Below, piece after piece: positions 27,187-34,719 of a DNA stretch of 64,000 nucleotides. How positions within the stretch are numbered: the stretch's first letter is position 1; every line of letters starts with the position of its first letter. Source of the stretch: Pedobacter sp. Leaf170 (lineage in GTDB: Bacteria > Bacteroidota > Bacteroidia > Sphingobacteriales > Sphingobacteriaceae). The DNA lies in contig NZ_CAKLBP010000006.1 of the NCBI RefSeq assembly GCF_920984665.1, forward strand, positions 124,001-188,000, given 5' to 3'. The notes under the pieces are model-generated. The model saw nothing but the letters and a program-made list of their open reading frames with translations. It searched no databases and had not been told where the DNA came from. The position numbers and the translations under genes were made by a program.

Positions 27187-28371
27187 ATGAGTTGGATATA
27201 TTATTTACTCGAAGCAAATCTGTATTTATCCATTTTTTACGTTTTTTACAGATTAGTATTGCATAAAGAAACTTTCTATGCAGCCAATCGATTCTATCTT
27301 TTAATCGCCTCAGTTTTAGCATTTACATTGCCTTTTTTACAGATTGGATTTCTTTTAAAGCCTGCACTACAATACCAACAAATTGCTTACAACCAAGTTG
27401 AAGAATTTCCCATTTTAACTTTAGAAAATGGCCTCTTACTTATCTATGGAATCGGAGCGGCATGCTTGCTATTAAGGCTTTTGGTAAGTTTTAAACACAT
27501 TATAGCTATGCTGGCAAAAGCCGATGTAAAACTAGAAAACGGGCTTAAAGTTATAGAATTATCCAACACGAAAACTGCCTTCTCGTTTTTTAACTTACTT
27601 TTTATCGACCCATCCTTACCTCAAAAAAACATTGTAGTAAAGCATGAAATGGTTCATATTAATCAAAAACATAGCATTGATGTGCTCCTATTAGAATTCG
27701 TGCAAATTATAAGTTGGTTTAATCCTTTAATCTATCTTCTAAAGAAAGACATAAAGCTTTTACACGAATATCTAGCAGATGAAGCCACGACAAAAAACGA
27801 GATAGCAAAGTATGAATATGCAATGTTTTTAATCCAGAATACCTACGATAGCCAGAATTTATCGCTTACGAATCAAATATTTAATTCATCAATTTTAAAA
27901 CAAAGAATCACTATGTTAAATCAAAAGAAATCGGCTAAATGGGCAAGGCTAAGATTGCTTGTTGCCATGCCACTTGTTGGTGCGATGTTATGCACATCAA
28001 CAATGGCCTTTACAAAAGATTATGGAATTTTAGACTTGTATCCAAAAAGCAATTTGGGCAATTTTAGTCCAAAGCAAACAACGCCTAAAAAAGCAAAGGC
28101 TAAAGAAATTGTAATAGAAGAGCCAACGAGACAGGTTCCGCCGCCGCCACCGATTGAAAAGCCCAGGAATAAGAAGCTGTATGGCAAGAAAAATGGTCAA
28201 AATCCGCCACCTCCGCCAAAAGCTCCTGCTACGAAATCGTTGGACATAAAGATAGCACCACCGCCACCACCGGTAGAACCAAAAGCACCGAAAGCTGCTA
28301 AAGGTGAAGTTTTGGAAATAAGGTTAGCGCCACCGCCACCAATTGAGCCAAAGCCGGCAAAAAAAGGTTAG
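27187..28371 (+). CDS. BlaR1/MecR1-like M56 membrane metalloprotease with proline-rich tail
   Basis: A 394-residue protein. Four hydrophobic helices (about 4-24, 36-58, 82-102 and 164-184) surround the protease motif HEMVH (His153, Glu154, His157) with a downstream LLHEYLADEAT. A further hydrophobic segment lies at ~258-277. Residues ~290-394 are periplasmic in character and contain four proline blocks (PPPPPPIEK, PPPPPKAP, PPPPPPVEP, PPPPPIEP), like the spacer of TonB, but no TonB C-terminal domain or penicillin-binding sensor follows. It is expected to sense an envelope signal and trigger cleavage of the adjacent repressor. It converges with rsmG 10 bases away. Confidence 0.88.
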   Translation: MSWIYYLLEANLYLSIFYVFYRLVLHKETFYAANRFYLLIASVLAFTLPFLQIGFLLKPALQYQQIAYNQVEEFPILTLENGLLLIYGIGAACLLLRLLVSFKHIIAMLAKADVKLENGLKVIELSNTKTAFSFFNLLFIDPSLPQKNIVVKHEMVHINQKHSIDVLLLEFVQIISWFNPLIYLLKKDIKLLHEYLADEATTKNEIAKYEYAMFLIQNTYDSQNLSLTNQIFNSSILKQRITMLNQKKSAKWARLRLLVAMPLVGAMLCTSTMAFTKDYGILDLYPKSNLGNFSPKQTTPKKAKAKEIVIEEPTRQVPPPPPIEKPRNKKLYGKKNGQNPPPPPKAPATKSLDIKIAPPPPPVEPKAPKAAKGEVLEIRLAPPPPIEPKPAKKG

Positions 28372-28381
28372 AAAAAATAGT

Positions 28382-29017
28382 CTACTGTGGAACGTAAACA
28401 ACATATTTCGTTTCAAAGAAATCTTCCTCAAAATAATCTGAAAGCGGATATAATTCTGCTTTCAGTTTTGATTCTTTAATTTCTTCGGTCAAATCTCCAC
28501 CTTTTAGGTATAAAATTCCATTCGGAATTGCGTTTAAAGAATCCATTTTAAATTTGCCCTGAATCCAGGGATAAAATTCTCCCAAACGAGTTACTGCTCT
28601 AGAAACAATAAAGTTAAATTTATCTTTGATTTGCTCTGCCCTTAAGTGTTCTGCTTTTAAATTATCAAGTCCTAATGCAGATGCAACCTCATTTACAACC
28701 TTAATTTTCTTCCCGATAGAATCTACCAGGTAAAATTCTGTATCAGGAAATAAAATAGCCAATGGAATGCCCGGAAAACCACCTCCTGTACCAACATCAA
28801 GTACATTTTCCCCTTTTTTAAAATTACAGACTTTTGCTATACCTAAAGAATGTAATACATGGCGTTCGTAAAGCTCCTCAATATCTTTTCTCGAGATTAC
28901 GTTGATTTGAGCGTTCCAATGGCTATACAAATCGAACAATTGAGAAAACTGTGAAAGTTGCTTTTCTGATAAATCGGGAAAATATTTGAGGATGATATCA
29001 GGCTTTATTTCAGACAT
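28382..29017 (-). CDS. rsmG: 16S rRNA (guanine527-N7)-methyltransferase RsmG
   Basis: A 211-residue SAM-dependent methyltransferase with the GidB pattern: an N-terminal helical part with YSHWNAQINVISRKDIEELYERHVLHSL, SAM-binding motif I VLDVGTGGGFPGIPLAI, a following VDSIGKKIKVV, and FIVSRAVTRLGEFYPW. It methylates G527 of 16S rRNA; loss gives low-level streptomycin resistance in other bacteria. The length is normal. It is 24 bases downstream of the GT2 gene on the same strand, so the two may be co-transcribed. Confidence 0.95.
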   Translation of the reverse strand: MSEIKPDIILKYFPDLSEKQLSQFSQLFDLYSHWNAQINVISRKDIEELYERHVLHSLGIAKVCNFKKGENVLDVGTGGGFPGIPLAILFPDTEFYLVDSIGKKIKVVNEVASALGLDNLKAEHLRAEQIKDKFNFIVSRAVTRLGEFYPWIQGKFKMDSLNAIPNGILYLKGGDLTEEIKESKLKAELYPLSDYFEEDFFETKYVVYVPQ

Positions 29018-29041
29018 ATTATTTTTATTTCAGGCTTTGCT

Positions 29042-30169
29042 TTATTTCCAGTTTACTTTTTTCTTTCCAAAAATAGATAAAAAGCCATTTAAGATTAAAA
29101 AGAAGAACAAAAGTATATCTAAAATAGGGAACCACCAACGTAAATCTCTATAATTTAAGCGATTTAGCAACTTCGGATAAATTAAACTTCTGATGATAAT
29201 ACTTAATAATAGAATGCCGCCGGCGATATATTTAGCTTCTAAACTAAAGAACATACAAGCTGCAAAAGCGATATAAAACAGAAACTGAAAAACGATTTGA
29301 AAAGTGAGTACAAATTTATGCTTAGGCTTGTAAAATTTTCCAGCCCCAAAATGACGCTTTTTTTGTCGCAGATAACCTGCCCAGCTATGATTAGGTTCAC
29401 TCCAAACCTGGCTATCTTTATTAATTCTTATTTCCGTATTCCTTTTATTTGCATGTGCATTTACAAACAAATCATCATCTCCTGATGGTATATGCATGTG
29501 GGCAGCAAAGCCTTTGTTCTTAAAAAATAAAGACTTTTTGTAAGCCATATTTCTACCTACACCCATGTAAGGCATTCCTTTTAAAGCGAAAGCGAGGTAA
29601 TTTACGGCAGTGAAAAATGTTTCAAAACGAATAAGCGCATTCAATAAACTACGTTTCTTTAAGTAAGGAGAATAGCCGATGACAATTTCAGTCGCTTCAT
29701 CAGCGGGTTTTTGCATACACCTTATCCAATTATCACTGTCCGGAACACAATCAGCATCTGTAAACACCAGCCAATCGTATTTGGCAGCTTTTATGCCCAT
29801 TGTAACTGCGAATTTTTTGCCGGCGATAAATTTATCATTATCTAAAATCTTAACAACTTTTAGATTTGGGTGTTGCTTTTCCAGCTGCTCCAAATACTCT
29901 TCAGTACCATCCCACGACCTATCATTTACCACCACAACCTCAAATTCAGGGTAATTCTGATTAAAGATTGCCGGTAAGTGCTGCTGCAGATTTTTAATTT
30001 CGTTACGGGCACAGATAATTACGCTAACAGGCGCAACAGCAATCTTGGGTACCTCTTCTACAACTACGTTTGCAAGCCTTAGATGTACAAAAAGCACATA
30101 ATATAATTGAATTAAGAAACAAAATATAAAAAATGAAATCAAACAGATTTCGACAAGGGTTAGTATCAC
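29042..30169 (-). CDS. Membrane-bound family 2 glycosyltransferase
   Basis: A 375-residue protein with an N-terminal helix (~5-28), a GT-A domain (50-270: VSVIICARNEIKNLQQHL, FEVVVVNDRSWDGT, DxD-type LVFTDADCV, and GDDDLFVN with RQKKRHFGAG), and three C-terminal helices (~285-365). This is the architecture of processive or lipid-linked GT2 enzymes of Bacteroidota. The sugar and acceptor cannot be read from sequence. No glycan gene cluster surrounds it; it is followed by rsmG on the same strand. Confidence 0.87.
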   Translation of the reverse strand: MILTLVEICLISFFIFCFLIQLYYVLFVHLRLANVVVEEVPKIAVAPVSVIICARNEIKNLQQHLPAIFNQNYPEFEVVVVNDRSWDGTEEYLEQLEKQHPNLKVVKILDNDKFIAGKKFAVTMGIKAAKYDWLVFTDADCVPDSDNWIRCMQKPADEATEIVIGYSPYLKKRSLLNALIRFETFFTAVNYLAFALKGMPYMGVGRNMAYKKSLFFKNKGFAAHMHIPSGDDDLFVNAHANKRNTEIRINKDSQVWSEPNHSWAGYLRQKKRHFGAGKFYKPKHKFVLTFQIVFQFLFYIAFAACMFFSLEAKYIAGGILLLSIIIRSLIYPKLLNRLNYRDLRWWFPILDILLFFFLILNGFLSIFGKKKVNWK

Positions 30170-30380
30170 AGCGTTAAAATAAGCAGGCGCAAATTTCTCA
30201 TTTTAAATCTGCAATACCAGCCTTTTTCTTAAAAAAACATCAACATTATTAGTGAATGTTAGTATTTTGAAAGCAGATATTTTGGCAAATTTTTAATGAA
30301 AAGAATTAGTAAGTGAAATTTAGAGCCATGTGTTTGTCCATTAAACTGATTTACTGTATATATAGATAAGGCAAATTTGT

Positions 30381-30388
30381 TACTTTTG
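30381..30388 (+). promoter_or_regulatory. -7 box (TACTTTTG) of the tgt operon
   Basis: A TAnnTTTG match whose G lies nine bases before the tgt ATG (30397). If used, the transcript would have almost no leader. No good -33 TTG is seen at the right distance. Confidence 0.4.
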
Positions 30389-30396
30389 CATCCTAT

Positions 30397-31527
30397 ATGA
30401 AATTTACTTTAAAGGCTAACGACCCATTATCTAAAGCCAGAGCCGGAACTGTAACTACAGCACATGGCGAAATACAAACTCCAATTTTTATGCCTGTTGG
30501 CACCGCAGGTACAGTTAAAGCCGTACATCAGCGTGAGCTAGAAAACGATATAAATGCACAAATAATTTTAAGTAATACATATCATCTATATCTAAGACCA
30601 GGACTTGACATTTTAGAGGCCGCCGGCGGATTACATAAATTTATTGGATGGGATAGACCGATTTTAACCGATAGTGGTGGTTATCAGGTATATTCTTTAA
30701 GTAAAGTTAGAAAGATTAAAGAAGAAGGCGTTACGTTCCACTCTCACATTGATGGCTCTAAACATCTTTTTACGCCAGAATATGCAATGGATATTCAGCG
30801 TACTATTGGTGCTGATATTATTATGGCTTTTGATGAGTGTACGCCATATCCATGTGATTACACTTATGCTGCCGAATCCGTAAAAATGACGCACCGTTGG
30901 TTAAAACGTTGCTGCACACATTTTGATAACACCGAACCAAAATACGGCTTCGACCAAACATTGTTTCCAATTGTGCAAGGCTCTGTATACAAAGATTTGA
31001 GAATTAAATCTGCAGAATTTATTGCAAGTATGAACCGTGAGGGTAATGCAATCGGAGGTTTATCGGTTGGAGAACCTGCTGATGAGATGTATGCAATGAC
31101 TGAAGTAGTTTGCGACATATTACCTGCTGATAAACCACGTTATTTAATGGGTGTTGGTACTCCAATTAACATACTTGAAAATATTGCCTTAGGTGTAGAT
31201 ATGTTTGATTGTGTTATGCCGACCAGAAACGCCAGAAATGGAATGCTTTTTACCAAAAACGGTATTATTAATATCAGAAATAAAAAGTGGGAAAACGATT
31301 TCTCGCCAATTGAGTCTGATAGCGATTTACATGTAGATTTAGTTACCAGTAAAGCATATTTACGTCATTTGGTGCATAGCAATGAAATGCTTGGTGCCCA
31401 GATTGCAACATTGCATAATCTTCATTTTTACCTTTGGCTAGTTCAAACTGCAAGAGAGAAGATTATTAGCTGCGAATTTTACGACTGGAAAAACCAAATG
31501 GTTAAAGTATTGGGCAATAAATTATAA
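30397..31527 (+). CDS. tgt: Queuine/preQ1 tRNA-guanine transglycosylase
   Basis: A 376-residue protein of bacterial TGT length. The catalytic sites are present: ILTDSGGYQVYS (Asp92), PIVQGS, GGLSVGE and FDCVMPTRNARNG (nucleophile Asp271). It exchanges guanine 34 of GUN-anticodon tRNAs for preQ1. The zinc site is altered: where most bacterial enzymes have CxCxxC before AYLRHL, this one has S309-D-L311-H-V-D314, although the fourth ligand position (His340 in TLHNLHFY) is kept. It is the first gene of a tight operon; lptG begins one base after its stop codon. Confidence 0.95.
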   Translation: MKFTLKANDPLSKARAGTVTTAHGEIQTPIFMPVGTAGTVKAVHQRELENDINAQIILSNTYHLYLRPGLDILEAAGGLHKFIGWDRPILTDSGGYQVYSLSKVRKIKEEGVTFHSHIDGSKHLFTPEYAMDIQRTIGADIIMAFDECTPYPCDYTYAAESVKMTHRWLKRCCTHFDNTEPKYGFDQTLFPIVQGSVYKDLRIKSAEFIASMNREGNAIGGLSVGEPADEMYAMTEVVCDILPADKPRYLMGVGTPINILENIALGVDMFDCVMPTRNARNGMLFTKNGIINIRNKKWENDFSPIESDSDLHVDLVTSKAYLRHLVHSNEMLGAQIATLHNLHFYLWLVQTAREKIISCEFYDWKNQMVKVLGNKL

Positions 31528-31528
31528 A

Positions 31529-32632
31529 ATGAACTTAATAAAGGGAAATATAAAAATTATCGACCGCTTTATAATCGGCAAATATTTAGGCACGTTTGTT
31601 TATACACTTGCCATTTTTGTGGTTATAATTGTTGTTTTCGATTTATCGGAAAAACTGGATGATTTTTTGAAAAGTGGATTAAGTTTTTGGGGTGTTTTAA
31701 CTAAATACTACGCAGGCTCTATTCCGTTTTACATTAATATGCTTTCGCCTTTAATTAACTTTATTGCCGTTATTTTCTTTACCGCAAAAATGGCCGACCA
31801 AACCGAAATTGTACCAATTTTGAGCGGCGGAGTGAGTTTCAACAGGTTCTTATGGCCATATTTTATTTCTGCTAGTGTAATTTTCTCAGCAAATTTATTA
31901 TCGAATTTATACATACTTCCCTATACCAATACTTTAAAAAATAGTTTCGAAAATACTTATGTAAAGCGCAACGACCCATCAACAAAAGCGAATATCCACA
32001 TGAAATTGGATAACAAAACGTATATCTATATACAGAGTTTCGATAATAAAACCAATTATGGTTATCGCTTTTCTCTTGATAATTTTGATGGCGATGTGCT
32101 AACCAAAAAGATTATTGCAGAAAACATAAAATGGGATTCAACCAAGCGAAAATGGCAGTTGAGCAATTACACAATCCGTAATATAAATGGATTGAAGGAA
32201 AGTATGATTTACGGAAGTGGAAAGCTTAAAGACACTATTTTAGATATGCGTCCGGATGACTTTTCTGCTTATGATAACGTGGTTCAAAACCTATCCACTA
32301 CCGAACTTTCTGAGAAAATCAGAAAAGAAAAAATCCGTGGAACGGGAATTATGAACGACCTAAAATTTGAGCAGTATAAACGCTATCTGCATCCCCTATC
32401 GGCCTTTGTTTTAACGCTCATTGGAGTGGCTTTGTCTTCTAGAAAAGTGCGTGGCGGTGTAGGTGTATCTTTAGGTATTGGTATCTTCTTTAGCTTCGCA
32501 TATATTGTGTTTAATCAGTTTACACAAATGTTTTCTACTAAAGGTGGTTTACCACCATTTATTGCGGTATTATCGCCAACAATAGTATTTGGATTGTTAG
32601 GATTTTTTCTGTTGAAACGTGCGCCGAAATAG
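31529..32632 (+). CDS. lptG: LptF/LptG-family LPS export permease
   Basis: A 367-residue protein with the YjgP/YjgQ layout: three N-terminal helices (about 17-39, 55-83 and 100-125), a large periplasmic beta-jellyroll domain (~130-275), and three C-terminal helices (~285-365). The N-terminal IIDRFIIGKYLGTFVYTLAIFVVIIVVFDLSEKLDDF is characteristic. With LptB and a second permease it extracts LPS from the inner membrane. LptF and LptG are hard to separate by eye; the tgt-linked copy in Bacteroidota is usually annotated LptG. Start codon one base after the tgt stop. Confidence 0.85.
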   Translation: MNLIKGNIKIIDRFIIGKYLGTFVYTLAIFVVIIVVFDLSEKLDDFLKSGLSFWGVLTKYYAGSIPFYINMLSPLINFIAVIFFTAKMADQTEIVPILSGGVSFNRFLWPYFISASVIFSANLLSNLYILPYTNTLKNSFENTYVKRNDPSTKANIHMKLDNKTYIYIQSFDNKTNYGYRFSLDNFDGDVLTKKIIAENIKWDSTKRKWQLSNYTIRNINGLKESMIYGSGKLKDTILDMRPDDFSAYDNVVQNLSTTELSEKIRKEKIRGTGIMNDLKFEQYKRYLHPLSAFVLTLIGVALSSRKVRGGVGVSLGIGIFFSFAYIVFNQFTQMFSTKGGLPPFIAVLSPTIVFGLLGFFLLKRAPK

Positions 32633-32633
32633 C

Positions 32634-33512
32634 ATGGAAGCAAATAAAAAAAATCTACTTATTCTTCATGCAACAGTGTTTGTTTGGGGTTTTACAGGTG
32701 TGCTTGGCAAGGTAATTTCTATTGATGCAGTACCAATGGTTTGGTACCGGGTTTTGATTGCAACATCAACACTTTTTGTATGGTTTTTAATAACCAAAAA
32801 AAGCATCAAAGTAACCAAAAAACAATTCATTCAATTCTTTTTAACAGGCGGAATTGTAGCCATTCATTGGATATTTTTCTTCCATGCAATTAAGGTTTCT
32901 ACAGTTTCTGTAACGCTGGTTTTCTTATCGTCCTTTACATTATTTACAGCAATTTTAGAACCTTTAATTAAAAAACAACCCATTTATGGCGGCGATATTT
33001 TAGTTGGCTTACTAATTATTGCCGGTATTTATATGATATTTAAATTCGAAAGCCAGTACACTTTAGGTATTATTTTCGGATTAATGGCAGCAGTTGCATC
33101 GAGTTTATTTTCTACCATAAATTCTACACTTGTTCAAAAAAGCGAGCCCGCAATCATTGGATTTTACGAATTAATTGGTGGCCTATTCTGGATTACCATT
33201 TACCGTTTTTATGATGGTTCTTTCACCTCAATGCCATTTAATTTAAGTGGAAAAGACTGGTTTTATTTAACAATTTTAGGCACATTTTGCACCTCGGTTG
33301 CTTACGTTGCAGGCGTATCTGTAATGAGAACATTATCGGCATTTCGTGTTGCATTAGTTACCAATTTAGAACCGGTTTACGGGATTATTTTGGCTTATAT
33401 TTTCTTTCAAAATAAAGAACAAATGAGTACTGGTTTTTACTTCGGGGCAGTCATCATTTTAGCTTCTATCTTCCTATATCCAATCTACAAGAACAGAAAA
33501 AATCATCGTTAA
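32634..33512 (+). CDS. EamA/DMT-family transporter
   Basis: A 292-residue protein with ten predicted helices in two EamA repeats (residues ~5-135 and ~145-285; signatures VFVWGFTGVLGK, VWYRVLIATSTLF, ATVASSLFSTINS-like AAVASSLFSTIN, and ALVTNLEPVYGIILAYIFF). The ATG at 32634 lies one base after the lptG stop and is preferred to an ATG five codons earlier that would overlap lptG. The substrate is unknown; family members export amino acids or other metabolites. Third gene of the tgt-lptG operon; a hairpin overlaps its stop codon. Confidence 0.9.
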   Translation: MEANKKNLLILHATVFVWGFTGVLGKVISIDAVPMVWYRVLIATSTLFVWFLITKKSIKVTKKQFIQFFLTGGIVAIHWIFFFHAIKVSTVSVTLVFLSSFTLFTAILEPLIKKQPIYGGDILVGLLIIAGIYMIFKFESQYTLGIIFGLMAAVASSLFSTINSTLVQKSEPAIIGFYELIGGLFWITIYRFYDGSFTSMPFNLSGKDWFYLTILGTFCTSVAYVAGVSVMRTLSAFRVALVTNLEPVYGIILAYIFFQNKEQMSTGFYFGAVIILASIFLYPIYKNRKNHR

Positions 33513-33541
33513 ATCCAGATGATTTAATAAGTATTTTTTTC
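33500..33541 (+). terminator. Possible terminator overlapping the EamA stop
   Basis: AAATCATC / GATGATTT stem with the TAA stop in the loop, followed by a run of seven Ts eight bases later. Confidence 0.5.
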
Positions 33542-34719
33542 ACAAATTTTTATTACTGATTGCGGTAATTTTCTGTCGAGATTTTTATAAAAATAAGCCA
33601 GCTCTGCATTTTAGAATTTCGATTTATCATTACCTGATGCAAGTTAAAAAGCAGCGAAAATAGAGGGGATATTCACTACATTTCTTTATAACTTTCTCTG
33701 GTAAAAGCAGTCAAAAATGACTGATAATATTGTTCAAAAGCTATCCTTTAACCTCTGGTTTTTAGCCGTTTTCAGCTTAATTCAGGTATAATCTGTATAA
33801 AATTCTTAAAGCAAAAATACAATACAGGTAATTAGTTAAGCAACTTAAAATCAGTTATTTATATGCATTTTTAAAAAATTCTAAATTATGGAGATTCACA
33901 TCACCCGCAAGCAAATATGAGCAGGAAAACGGATTATGATGCCTAATTTCATACCAAAAACTGAACAAAATCATGAAAAAAACATACAGCAAACATAAAA
34001 TTTCAGAGATAAAACAGAAGATTTATATTCAAAATAACGACCTAACAAACACGGAAATTTAATTTTAGTGTTAAAAACGAGCTGAATTATTTGAATGAAA
34101 TTTTTGCTCCTTTTAGACAAAAACCCAATATCTAGTTTAGTTTGACAAATGCTTACACAATTTAAAAAGCAGACATTTAGTCAGCATCTCTATTTTTTAA
34201 GATTACTAATAAATGGCTGAAAAAACATATCGTAGCAAAAACTTGTTGTAGATATAAAGCGGTAATCTATTGAAAATTAAAACCGAAAAATTGTTCATAA
34301 AACCAGTGTAAAACATAAATCTAAAATGCAGCATACGTGATGAAAAAAATTGCACGAAATATATTGAAAATCCTAAGTTAATCTTGCAAAAAATTCTAAT
34401 AAAATGCACAAAAAATAATCGATTGATGTTGAAGCTTTGGTAATCTAAAAGCTGATTGTTGTAAAAAATCTCCCAAGAATTCGGATTAATAAGTGTAAAT
34501 TTAAGCATTGAAAATTATCAAAATATTTATCCGACTAAAGCCATCGAAAAAGCTTTACAACAATTAAAAAGAGCGCTATTACAACCTACATTTTTTATTT
34601 TTTATAATATTATAAATCAATAAAAATCAAACACTTATAATAATATATATAAATTTTAATTTTAATAAGATAGTATGTCAAATTTTGATTAATACTAAAT
34701 ATTTTAGCAATACATATAA
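33542..34719. other. Unexplained AT-rich intergenic region of about 1.2 kb
   Basis: No gene, RNA or known repeat of this window is recognised. It is visibly more AT-rich than the genes around it and, unlike other long gaps here, has none of the R1, palindrome or inverted-repeat families. The 100-residue minus-strand ORF at 34206-34508 is rich in Phe, Asn and Ile as expected for random AT-rich DNA. It may be a decayed gene, an untranslated leader, or foreign DNA. Confidence 0.5.

Noticed and set aside
34206..34508. 100-residue minus-strand ORF in the AT-rich gap
   Set aside because: Phe/Asn/Ile/Tyr-rich as expected from random AT-rich DNA, with no signal peptide, motif or upstream start signal.
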